The notes under the pieces were generated by a model, which saw only the letters and a list, made by a program, of their open reading frames with translations, had not been told where the DNA came from and did not search any database. The position numbers were made by a program, and so were the translations under genes. 42,335 nt of DNA from Hyphomicrobium sp. (GTDB lineage Bacteria; Pseudomonadota; Alphaproteobacteria; Rhizobiales; Hyphomicrobiaceae). Shown piece by piece: positions 32,281 through 40,405 of the stretch. The DNA lies in the NCBI GenBank assembly GCA_002928515.1, contig PERI01000010.1:1-42335 (forward strand). The letters run 5' to 3'. Position 1 is the first letter of the stretch. Each line of letters starts with the position of its first letter.

Positions 32281-34752
32281 ATGTCCGATACGCCCTCATC
32301 GTTATCTGTTTCGGGACTGAACGGCATCGCCGATGAAATCTGGCGCCGGAAGTATCGCTACTCGGGCGCTGATGGACTGAGTGGCGATGCCTCGATAGAT
32401 GATACGTTTTGGCGTGTGGCCCGCGCTGCAGCTTCAAATGAGGCTGGCGGAAAGCAATCGAAGGAAAAGTGGGCAGCCACATTCCATGCCGCCATGGCCG
32501 ATTTCGGCTTTATACCGGCAGGCCGCATTCTGGCAGGCGCGGGTACTGACCGTAACGTCACGCTCTTCAACTGTTTTGTATTGGGCGAAATCGCCGACGA
32601 TCTCAGCGCCATCTTCGAGAGCGTGAAGGAAGCCGCACTGACGATGCAGGCTGGCGGCGGTATCGGCCACGACTTCTCAACACTCCGCCCGCGCGGCGCT
32701 TTGGTCAAAAGCATCGGCGCCGATGCTTCTGGCCCGGTGAGCTTCATGGACGTATGGGACGCCATGTGCCGGACGATCATGTCGGCTGGCCAGCGTCGCG
32801 GCGCTATGATGGCGACACTGCGCTGCGATCATCCCGATATCGAAGATTTCGTAGCTGCAAAATCTGACCCGCAAAGATTGCGAAATTTCAATCTCTCGGT
32901 TCTCGTTACAGATGCCTTCATGGACGCTGTGAACCGCGACGCACCTTGGGATCTCGTGTTCGCAGGGCAAGTTTATAAAACTATTCAAGCGCGCATGCTC
33001 TGGGATCAAATCATGCGCGCGACCTATGATTACGCCGAACCAGGCGTGATTTTCATCGACCGCATCAACGCACAAAATAATTTAGCGTATTGCGAAACGA
33101 TTGCTGCGACCAACCCGTGCGGAGAACAACCTCTGCCGCCCTATGGCGCATGTCTCCTGGGCTCGATCAATCTCGCGCATTTAGTAGAAAACGCATACAC
33201 CCCATCGGCAACAATCGATATCGCAAAGCTCGAAGCGCGTGTGGCAACTGCTTTGCGCATACTGGATAACATCATCGATATTTCACGTTATCCGCTCGAC
33301 CAACAACGCAAGGAGGCGCTGGCCAAACGGCGCATTGGGCTTGGCATCACCGGGCTCGCTGATGCGCTGATTTTTTGTGGTCTCAAATACGATACAGACG
33401 CTGCACGCAAAATGGCCGCCGAATGGATGGCCGCCATCCAGAATGCTGCCTATCGGGCAAGCGCACTCTTAGCGCAGCAAAAAGGGCCTTTTCCTCTCTA
33501 TGATCGAGCGGCATTTCTAGCCCGCCCGAACGTGCAAAGGCTGGCGCCCGATGTTCAAGCGCTCATCGCTCAGCATGGCATGCGAAACGGATGCCTCACA
33601 TCGATTGCACCAACAGGCACCATTTCACTGCTTGCTGACAATGTCTCGAGCGGCATCGAACCCGTATTTGACTTCGTATATCAACGACGCGTTCTCGACA
33701 GCGCCGGCAAACCTCAAGAACAAGCCGTTGAAGACTATGCACATCGCACATACCGCAAGCAATTTGGTGCACACGCTTCTTTGAGCGATGCCTTTGTCAC
33801 GGCCAACGACCTCACACCTTCTGCTCATTTGGCGATGCAGGCCGCCTTACAGCCATGTGTTGACAGTGCGATCTCTAAAACGATCAATTGTCCGGAAGAC
33901 ATTTCGTTTGAAAATTTCCGTGAAATTTATAGCCAGGCCTATGCCAGCGGCCTCAAAGGCTGCACAACCTATCGCCCCAATGCGATTACCGGCGCTGTTC
34001 TTTCGCAAACGACACCAACTGTATCGTTGAACCAAAACGCTGCTGCGGAAGCCACTGCATCGATTGCTGATGCCACGAGAGCTAAAGCTATCGAAGCCCC
34101 GGCAGAACAGTTCTCACGCATGCCCGGTCCAGGACTTCAGAAATCTGGCGACGTCGTTTATATGACAGAACCGCTCGCCCGCGATGAAGCTCTTGAAGGC
34201 GTGACATACAAAATCAAGTGGCCAGCCAGCGCCCATGCGATCTACGTCACGATTAACGACATTGTCCGCGACGGACGTCGTCGCCCATTTGAAATTTTCA
34301 TAAACACAAAAAACCTTGAACACTACGCGTGGACCGTTGCACTCACGCGCATGATCAGCGCCGTTTTCCGACGAGGCGGTGACGTGTCTTTTGTTGCCGA
34401 AGAATTGAAAGCGGTGTTTGACCCCGAAGGCGGGCGTTGGATGCGCGGTCGCTACGTACCGAGCCTTTTGGCGGCCATCGGCGATGTCATTGAAGAACAC
34501 ATGACCAAAATTGGTTTCATATCACGCGATCAACATGAACATGCGAATATCGATCCTGAATTAGAACGGCGCGCACGACATGCCGAGGGTGAAGGTGGTT
34601 CCGCAATTCAGCAAAATCATCTGAGCAATCCGATCGGCTCGTCAGCTGGGCGGAACCAAGCACGCAGATGCCCGAAGTGTGGCGAACGCAGCTTGCAACG
34701 CATCGAAGGCTGCTGGACGTGCATGTCATGTCACTATTCGCACTGCGGATAG
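32281..34752 (+). CDS. nrdJ: Adenosylcobalamin-dependent ribonucleotide reductase (class II)
   Basis: Enzyme of 823 residues that reduces ribonucleotides to deoxyribonucleotides using a B12-generated thiyl radical, so no small subunit or oxygen is required. Visible are the first redox cysteine region TLFNCFVLGE, MQAGGGIGHDFSTLRPRGA, the active-site loop NPCGEQPLPPYGACLLGSINLAHL, and the second-cysteine region CLTSIAPTGTISLLADNVSSGIEP. The C-terminal zinc-ribbon-like tail has four cysteines in CPKCG and CWTCMSCHYSHCG, which recycle the disulfide. ATG 32281 is preferred over 32251 because of promoter position and its GGAG site. The gene stands alone; no B12 riboswitch was seen in the short leader. 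Confidence 0.96.
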   Translation: MSDTPSSLSVSGLNGIADEIWRRKYRYSGADGLSGDASIDDTFWRVARAAASNEAGGKQSKEKWAATFHAAMADFGFIPAGRILAGAGTDRNVTLFNCFVLGEIADDLSAIFESVKEAALTMQAGGGIGHDFSTLRPRGALVKSIGADASGPVSFMDVWDAMCRTIMSAGQRRGAMMATLRCDHPDIEDFVAAKSDPQRLRNFNLSVLVTDAFMDAVNRDAPWDLVFAGQVYKTIQARMLWDQIMRATYDYAEPGVIFIDRINAQNNLAYCETIAATNPCGEQPLPPYGACLLGSINLAHLVENAYTPSATIDIAKLEARVATALRILDNIIDISRYPLDQQRKEALAKRRIGLGITGLADALIFCGLKYDTDAARKMAAEWMAAIQNAAYRASALLAQQKGPFPLYDRAAFLARPNVQRLAPDVQALIAQHGMRNGCLTSIAPTGTISLLADNVSSGIEPVFDFVYQRRVLDSAGKPQEQAVEDYAHRTYRKQFGAHASLSDAFVTANDLTPSAHLAMQAALQPCVDSAISKTINCPEDISFENFREIYSQAYASGLKGCTTYRPNAITGAVLSQTTPTVSLNQNAAAEATASIADATRAKAIEAPAEQFSRMPGPGLQKSGDVVYMTEPLARDEALEGVTYKIKWPASAHAIYVTINDIVRDGRRRPFEIFINTKNLEHYAWTVALTRMISAVFRRGGDVSFVAEELKAVFDPEGGRWMRGRYVPSLLAAIGDVIEEHMTKIGFISRDQHEHANIDPELERRARHAEGEGGSAIQQNHLSNPIGSSAGRNQARRCPKCGERSLQRIEGCWTCMSCHYSHCG

Positions 34753-35049
34753 GTTCGACGAATAATAAATCCAGCAAAAGAATTGCCAGGACCGCATCGC
34801 TAAAATTTACTAAAAATTTTCAGACATTGCGAATGTCTTAATCGCATGAGCCATGGCATGGTTCTGCTCTAAGCTAGCGTAACAGCCTCAAGCACTTCTC
34901 AACAGTTTCTTGACCATGCCTCTCAAACGCTCCGCTTACGTCTCATTTAAGCTGCAAAACTTCACGAACTTTCATCGTCTGCGGGGGTATTACAGTCGTC
35001 AATAGTTCACGGACTTACGGTCTTTTCGACCGATCAGGGGTATTGCGTG
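34753..35049. other. Intergenic region with a small hairpin
   Basis: About 300 bp between nrdJ and the next gene. A perfect 7-bp stem AGACATT / AATGTCT with a GCG... loop lies at 34822-34838 after an A/T-rich stretch; it lacks a T-run. AGGGG at 35037-35040 region serves the next gene. No small gene was recognised. Confidence 0.5.
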
Positions 35050-35472
35050 ATGACTGCTGAAATTATTGATCTGTCTTTAGTTCGCTTGCACCGAACGCAG
35101 CAAAGCGCGGCGCATTTCGAAGCTCCGCGCACGTCTGCATCAGCGCCAGATTGCGCCGCCAGATTTCACTTCTGGACTGGCGCTTCTGGCAAACGCTATG
35201 TGCACACGGTATACAGCTTATTTGATTGCCCCCCGTTGGACGCAGCCAATTACGTGCTGGTCCGGCGCGAAGGCAAAGCCGCACGCGCTATCCTCGCGAT
35301 TGGTCGGTTGACCAACGAAACGGCTACCCTCAATCTCGCCGAAATCCGCCAACGTGCTGCACTTCTCGGCGCAGACGAAGTGCATATTCACTTGTTGGCG
35401 ACTTCCGTGCACGAATCTCATGCCGTCGAAACGGATCTCAGGTCGGCGCAAGTCGCAACGCTGTCCAACTAA
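35050..35472 (+). CDS. Conserved protein of unknown function
   Basis: Protein of 140 residues. The middle is well ordered: ARFHFWTGASGKRYVHTVYSL, NYVLVRREGKAARAILAIGRL, then LNLAEIRQRAALLGADEVHIHLL, which suggests a small alpha/beta domain where the first part is a nucleic-acid or ligand-facing sheet (inference). I recall similar unannotated proteins in Hyphomicrobiales but no characterised member. No signal peptide or membrane helix. GTG 35047 directly precedes ATG 35050; both are served by AGGGG. It converges with tyrC, stops 6 bp apart. A function cannot be assigned. Confidence 0.75.
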   Translation: MTAEIIDLSLVRLHRTQQSAAHFEAPRTSASAPDCAARFHFWTGASGKRYVHTVYSLFDCPPLDAANYVLVRREGKAARAILAIGRLTNETATLNLAEIRQRAALLGADEVHIHLLATSVHESHAVETDLRSAQVATLSN

Positions 35473-35478
35473 TCTCGG

Positions 35479-36417
35479 TTACGATTTGGTCGGAGAGCCT
35501 CTTCCAAAATTCGGCGCAGCTGTATCTTGTCCGGCTTGAATAATGCCGCGACGTATGTCGCGTGACTCAGCAAACATACGTTCTAGTGTTTCGCCATCTC
35601 CAAAACGGATGGCTCTCTGCAGCGTGACGAGATCCTCAGAAAATCGACCGAGCATTTCGAGAACAGCATCGCGGTTATTTAAAAACACATCTCGCCACAT
35701 AATTGGGTCGGACGACGCGATGCGTGTGAAGTCACGAAATCCACCCGCTGAAAATTTAATCACTTCGCTGTCCGTCACGCGCTCAAGATGAGCCGCCGTA
35801 TTGACGATGTTGTAGGCAATCAAATGCGGGACGTGGCTGGTGATGGCGAGCACAAGATCGTGGTGTTCAGGCGTCATGATCTCGACTTGCGAGCCAAGCT
35901 TGCGCCAGAAACTTTCCAGCTTCGCCAACGCCAGACGATCGCTGTCGGCTTCCGGTGTTAAAATACACCAGCGACCGTCAAATAATTCTGCAAACCCAGC
36001 TTCGGGGCCAGATTGTTCGGTTCCAGCGATCGGATGGCCCGCAATAAAATGTACGCCTTGCGGAATATGAGGCGACACATCGCGAACCACGGACGCTTTA
36101 ACGGAACCAACATCGGAAACAATTGTGCCAGCTTTTAAATGAGGTCCAATCGCTTCAGCAATGGCTGCGTATGTCCCAACAGGCGAACACAACAGAACCA
36201 AATCTGCGTCGCGAACGGCATCGGACGCGTGCTCGTAGCTAGCACTCACAAGCCCAAGTTTTTCAGCTTTTTCACGAGTCTCAGATCGCGGCGAACAGCC
36301 AACGATCGTACCAGCCAATCCCGCACGACGCGCAGCATGGCTGATCGACGATCCAATCAATCCAATGCCAATAAGAGCAATGCGCTGAAACATCGGACTT
36401 GCCTGAGTTTCACTCAT
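35479..36417 (-). CDS. tyrC: Prephenate/arogenate dehydrogenase
   Basis: Tyrosine-pathway dehydrogenase of 312 residues. The N-terminal NAD(P) fold has [21 protein letters not shown] with the glycine motif, [25 protein letters not shown] and the catalytic region [19 protein letters not shown], whose histidine is conserved. The C-terminal helical dimer domain follows ([37 protein letters not shown]). It oxidatively decarboxylates prephenate or arogenate; the split name tyrC is used in this order. Its start overlaps the hisC stop by 4 bp (ATGA), so the genes are coupled. No ACT regulatory domain is present. Confidence 0.93.
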   Translation of the reverse strand: MSETQASPMFQRIALIGIGLIGSSISHAARRAGLAGTIVGCSPRSETREKAEKLGLVSASYEHASDAVRDADLVLLCSPVGTYAAIAEAIGPHLKAGTIVSDVGSVKASVVRDVSPHIPQGVHFIAGHPIAGTEQSGPEAGFAELFDGRWCILTPEADSDRLALAKLESFWRKLGSQVEIMTPEHHDLVLAITSHVPHLIAYNIVNTAAHLERVTDSEVIKFSAGGFRDFTRIASSDPIMWRDVFLNNRDAVLEMLGRFSEDLVTLQRAIRFGDGETLERMFAESRDIRRGIIQAGQDTAAPNFGRGSPTKS

Positions 36418-37520
36418 ACCCGCGCTCCACTCATGTAAGATTGGAGAGCATCGAGTGCGCGCAAATTATCGCTCTCAGACCCAATCGTCATACGAAGCGC
36501 ATTAGGAAAACCATAAGCCCCTACTTTTCGCACAATAACGCCTTGTGACTTCAGATATGCGTCTGCTTCAGCAGCCGATTCGGTTGAATCAGCCGGAAAG
36601 TGAAACAACACGAAATTGGCGACACTGGGCGTAACCTGCAGTCCCATGGCCTTCAAAGCCTGTGAAACTTTCGGAAGCCAAGTATCGTTATGTAATTTGG
36701 CAGCATCCATATGCGCGCCATCATCCATGGCAGCAGCGCCGCATGCAATCGCAGGCACTGAAAGATTGAACGGTCCACGAATACGATTGAGAACATCTGC
36801 AATAGCTGCCGGACAATACACCCAGCCAATACGCAAAGCAGCAAGACCGTGAATTTTTGAAAACGTGCGCGTCATGACTGTATTCGATGTCGTCGCCACC
36901 AATTCGAGCCCTGCCTCGTAGTCGTTGCGCGAAACGTATTCGGCATAGGCCGCATCGAGGACAAGAACAATATCGTCGCGAAGTCCTGCGCGCAGGCGGC
37001 GAACTTCGTCGATGGGAATGTAGGTTCCTGTTGGATTGTTTGGATTGGCGATGAAAACCAAGCGCGTACGCTCAGTGACACGAGCCAATATAGCATCGAC
37101 ATCGGTGTGCAAATCGCGCTCAGGTGCAACGATTGGTGTTGCCCCGTTGGTCAGAATGGCGATGCGATAGACCAAAAATCCGTGTTCAGTGTAGATCGCT
37201 TCATCACCCGGTCCCAGAAAGCCACGCGCGATGAGCCCCAGCAATTCATCCGAACCAGAACCGCAAACGATGCGAGACGCATCAATCCCATAGCGACGCG
37301 CGATCGCAGCGCGCAAGTCTGTCGCCTGACCGTCGGGGTAACGTTCCAATTCCAATGCAGCCGCACGATAGGCTTCCATTGCATTCGGACTTGCACCCAA
37401 GGGCGTTTCGTTCGACGACAGCTTGGCAGGCTTAATCCCGCCGGGAATTTTGCTTTCCCCGGGAATGTAAGGGTCGATATCGAGAATGCCAGGTCGTGGC
37501 AGGGGTAGTATTGAAGGCAT
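36414..37520 (-). CDS. hisC: Histidinol-phosphate / aromatic aminotransferase
   Basis: PLP-dependent class I/II aminotransferase of 368 residues. Features: [19 protein letters not shown] at the start, [34 protein letters not shown] (binding pocket), VLDAAYAEY and the PLP lysine in [18 protein letters not shown]. As HisC it makes histidinol phosphate, but its coupling to tyrC suggests that it mainly or also transaminates prephenate or 4-hydroxyphenylpyruvate in tyrosine and phenylalanine synthesis. This is the common order in Hyphomicrobiales. It diverges from metX across 152 bp. Confidence 0.93.
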   Translation of the reverse strand: MPSILPLPRPGILDIDPYIPGESKIPGGIKPAKLSSNETPLGASPNAMEAYRAAALELERYPDGQATDLRAAIARRYGIDASRIVCGSGSDELLGLIARGFLGPGDEAIYTEHGFLVYRIAILTNGATPIVAPERDLHTDVDAILARVTERTRLVFIANPNNPTGTYIPIDEVRRLRAGLRDDIVLVLDAAYAEYVSRNDYEAGLELVATTSNTVMTRTFSKIHGLAALRIGWVYCPAAIADVLNRIRGPFNLSVPAIACGAAAMDDGAHMDAAKLHNDTWLPKVSQALKAMGLQVTPSVANFVLFHFPADSTESAAEADAYLKSQGVIVRKVGAYGFPNALRMTIGSESDNLRALDALQSYMSGARV

Positions 37521-37570
37521 TTGAAGAACTCGAAGTTAACCACCGAATGGGCTGAGATTTGCGGGCATTG

Positions 37571-37615
37571 ATAGGGTGTCGGACACTTGAAATCAAAGAT
37601 TAAAGTTGACTTTAT
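37571..37615. promoter_or_regulatory. Divergent hisC/metX promoter region with two palindromes
   Basis: For metX: CTTGAA (37586-37591), 18-bp spacer, CTTTAT (37610-37615), 5 of 6 at each box. The palindrome TAAAGT-TG-ACTTTA (37601-37614) overlaps the -10 box. GTGTC-G-GACAC (37576-37586) lies at the -35 edge and also in the spacer of a weaker leftward promoter (TTTGAT-N17-CTATCA) for hisC. Confidence 0.4.
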
Positions 37616-37672
37616 AGCGTGTCGGCCTAGCAAACGGTTGATCCCTCAGTTTTCACTCTCAAGGCCTAAGGC

Positions 37673-38878
37673 ATGACCGCGGCGCCAATCGAAATTGCAT
37701 CACCCACACCCCACAAATCCAGTGAGGTACATGCGCCGTCCAGCCAGGTCGTACACTTTGACGCGACCGCTCCTCTGCATCTGGCTTGCCAGCAGCAATT
37801 AGCGCCCTTTTCGATAGCGTATCAGACCTATGGTACGCTCAATGACAGCAAATCGAATGCGATTTTGATATGTCACGCGCTGACGGGGGACCAGCACGTA
37901 GCAAGCGTCAACCCCGTGACAGGTAAACCAGGCTGGTGGGAGACACTCGTAGGGCCAGGAAAGCCCGTCGATACCGCGCGCTTCTTTGTCATTTGCGCCA
38001 ATATTCTGGGTGGATGCATGGGCTCCACCGGGCCAGCTTCGATCAACCCAGCAACGGGTCAACCTTATGGCGTCACGTTCCCTGTCATCACCATCGGCGA
38101 TATGGTGGAAGCACAAGTGCGCCTGATCGATCATCTTGGCATCGATCAATTGTTCGCCGTAATCGGCGGCTCCATGGGTGGCATGCAGGTGCTTGAGTGG
38201 GCCGCGCGTTATAAAGATCGCGTTTTCGCAGCCGTACCGATAGCCACAGCGGCATGGCACTCATCGCAAAATATCGCGTTCCATGAAGTGGGTCGTCAAG
38301 CCGTCATGGCCGATCCCGATTGGGCGGGCGGCAATTATTATGCTGTCGGAAAAACCCCACGCAACGGTCTTGCTGTTGCGCGTATGGCCGCGCACATCAC
38401 ATATCTATCCGAAGACGCCCTGCAAAGAAAATTCGGACGTAGCCTACAAGACAGCTCAGAACTGACATTTTCCTTCCGCGCCGATTTTCAGGTCGAAAGC
38501 TACTTGCGCCATCAAGGATCGACATTCGTCGAGCGCTTCGACGCCAACAGCTATCTCTACATCACACGCGCGATGGATTATTTCGATTTGCGCGAAGGCC
38601 ATGGCAATGTTTTGGCAAACGCCTTTACGGGCACGAAGACGCGTTTCTGCGTCGTGTCCTTCACATCCGATTGGTTGTATCCAACGCGAGAAAGCCGCGC
38701 GATCGTTCAAGCGCTCAACGCCGTTGCAGCCAACGTATCGTTCGTTGAGATTGATAGCAACAAAGGCCACGATGCGTTTTTACTGGAGGAACCGACATTC
38801 TTTGCAACGATACGCGGGTTCTTGAATGCCGCAGCTCTCAAGCGCGGCTTCGCACCATCTGCGGATAGCACGCAATGA
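37673..38878 (+). CDS. metX: Homoserine O-acetyltransferase MetX
   Basis: Alpha/beta-hydrolase-fold acyltransferase of 401 residues in methionine synthesis, making O-acyl-homoserine from homoserine and acyl-CoA. Visible are the N-terminal [40 protein letters not shown], the nucleophile serine in [15 protein letters not shown], and the catalytic aspartate and histidine towards the end ([13 protein letters not shown] carries the histidine). The length is usual. The acyl donor (acetyl or succinyl) is not certain from sequence alone; metX-metW pairs sometimes use succinyl-CoA. It overlaps metW by 4 bp. Confidence 0.95.
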   Translation: MTAAPIEIASPTPHKSSEVHAPSSQVVHFDATAPLHLACQQQLAPFSIAYQTYGTLNDSKSNAILICHALTGDQHVASVNPVTGKPGWWETLVGPGKPVDTARFFVICANILGGCMGSTGPASINPATGQPYGVTFPVITIGDMVEAQVRLIDHLGIDQLFAVIGGSMGGMQVLEWAARYKDRVFAAVPIATAAWHSSQNIAFHEVGRQAVMADPDWAGGNYYAVGKTPRNGLAVARMAAHITYLSEDALQRKFGRSLQDSSELTFSFRADFQVESYLRHQGSTFVERFDANSYLYITRAMDYFDLREGHGNVLANAFTGTKTRFCVVSFTSDWLYPTRESRAIVQALNAVAANVSFVEIDSNKGHDAFLLEEPTFFATIRGFLNAAALKRGFAPSADSTQ

Positions 38879-39522
38879 AATATAAGAGCGGAGATTTATC
38901 GAATAAACACATTCGGGTTGATCACGAGTTGATTGCCGAGATGGTATCAGCGGGCTCTCGCGTATTGGATGTCGGTTGCGGCGACGGCGAGTTATTGAAA
39001 CTCCTAGCTGCTCGTAAAGCCGTGGATGGGCGCGGTGTAGAGATTGACCGCGATAAGGTCAATGCATGCGTGGCACACGGTCTATCGGTCATCCAAGGCG
39101 ACGCCGACAGCGATTTGGAGAACTATCCGGATCAAGCATTTGACTTCGCCATATTATCGCTGACCATCCAAGCCACCCGACATCCGAAAGCGGTGCTCGA
39201 AAACTTATTGCGGATCGGTCGTCGCGCCATCGTGTCATTCCCGAATTTCGGTCACTGGCAAGTGCGCACGGGTTTGCTGTTAGGCGGACGCATGCCGATT
39301 ACACGCAATTTGCCAGACAACTGGTATCTGACGCCCAATGCGCACCTGTGTACCATTCGCGACTTCGCGGACCTGTGCGAGGTCGTTCACGCCGATGTCG
39401 AACAGGCCGTTGCCTTCAATGCATCCGGTCGTCGTCTGCCGATTAAATGGTCACTATCGACGCAAAACTTGTTGGGTGAAAAAGCCGTGTTTCGGTTGAA
39501 AAGCGACAAATCCAAAGCTTAG
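38875..39522 (+). CDS. metW: Methionine biosynthesis protein MetW
   Basis: Protein of 215 residues with a class I SAM-methyltransferase fold ([17 protein letters not shown], then [30 protein letters not shown]). The second half has [41 protein letters not shown], the hallmark of MetW. MetW partners MetX in many proteobacteria and is needed for its activity. Its ATG overlaps the metX stop (ATGA), consistent with a complex of the two. It converges with the next methyltransferase gene with almost no gap. Confidence 0.94.
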   Translation: MKYKSGDLSNKHIRVDHELIAEMVSAGSRVLDVGCGDGELLKLLAARKAVDGRGVEIDRDKVNACVAHGLSVIQGDADSDLENYPDQAFDFAILSLTIQATRHPKAVLENLLRIGRRAIVSFPNFGHWQVRTGLLLGGRMPITRNLPDNWYLTPNAHLCTIRDFADLCEVVHADVEQAVAFNASGRRLPIKWSLSTQNLLGEKAVFRLKSDKSKA

Positions 39523-39523
39523 G

Positions 39524-40261
39524 CTAATGCTGCCGACGCGACGGTTCAAAACTTTCAACCGGTTTCACCACGCGAGCCTCGCGCGCTCTAAGGCCACCAA
39601 TAACTGGCGCGACCATTTCCTTGCGCGCTTCGACGATGATGACGCCCGCAACACCGATCGATAAGCGTTCGCCAAATCGCTCCAAGGCTGGCGACATGCG
39701 CAGCAGCAGACGCTTGTCGAGTGGCGGGAAGTAGAGAGCTTCACTCCAATCGACCGGCGTAAACATTGCGTCCGTCAGTTGCGTTTCAAGTTGCGTTTTA
39801 CTGAACGGAAGACCATGACCAAACGGTGTCGTATCAATGCGCGACCACACCCCACGCCGGTTGGGAACAACAATTAAAAGTCGCCCGTTTGGAGACATGA
39901 CACGCCACATTTCGCGCAACAAAGGCCCGACGCGCTCTGCTTGCTCAAGACAATGCACCGCCAGCAAACGATCGATTGAGTTATCGGGTAACGGCCAATG
40001 ATGTTCTTCAACCAAAACGGATTGGCACATCGAACCTTGTGGCCACACCAACGCACCTTGTCGCGCTGGCATCAAACATCCCAAGCGCGCAGCTTCTCCG
40101 CGAAAAGAACCTAGGAACGGCGAAGCAAAACCGGCACCAACGACCGCAAAACCAGTAAGCTTTTTCCAACGCGCGCGGATCCGGCTGACAAGCTGCCGCC
40201 GCACCACTTGACCCAGTGGCGTGCGGTAAAAATCCCTGAGCGATGTCGCATCGATCGTCAT
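39524..40261 (-). CDS. SAM-dependent methyltransferase of unknown substrate
   Basis: Protein of 245 residues. The usual glycine-rich motif I is replaced by a divergent stretch (FAVVGAGFASPFLGSFRGEA). Motif-like HHWPLPDNSIDRLLAVHCLEQAERVGPLLREMWRVMSPNGRLLIVVPNRRGVWSRIDTTPFGHG is present, typical of type 11 methyltransferases. The C-terminal part is helical and ends with a basic tail. The same gene commonly follows metW convergently in Hyphomicrobiales. The substrate is not known; the weak motif I makes SAM binding likely but not proven. Confidence 0.82.
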   Translation of the reverse strand: MTIDATSLRDFYRTPLGQVVRRQLVSRIRARWKKLTGFAVVGAGFASPFLGSFRGEAARLGCLMPARQGALVWPQGSMCQSVLVEEHHWPLPDNSIDRLLAVHCLEQAERVGPLLREMWRVMSPNGRLLIVVPNRRGVWSRIDTTPFGHGLPFSKTQLETQLTDAMFTPVDWSEALYFPPLDKRLLLRMSPALERFGERLSIGVAGVIIVEARKEMVAPVIGGLRAREARVVKPVESFEPSRRQH

Positions 40262-40405
40262 GCTGCGTTTAGCCGACCTTAGCCAATCATCCCGTCGGAA
40301 ATGCGGAACGCATATCCCTAGAATATTTTGGCAAACATATACAGCAGCCGAGCAAAAACCATAAGGCCAACAATGTAATTAGCCGAAGCAAACCGCTACA
40401 TCGCT

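Noticed and set aside
37521-37672. SAM-II riboswitch before metX
   Set aside because: Expected in this order, but the consensus pieces could not be found by eye.
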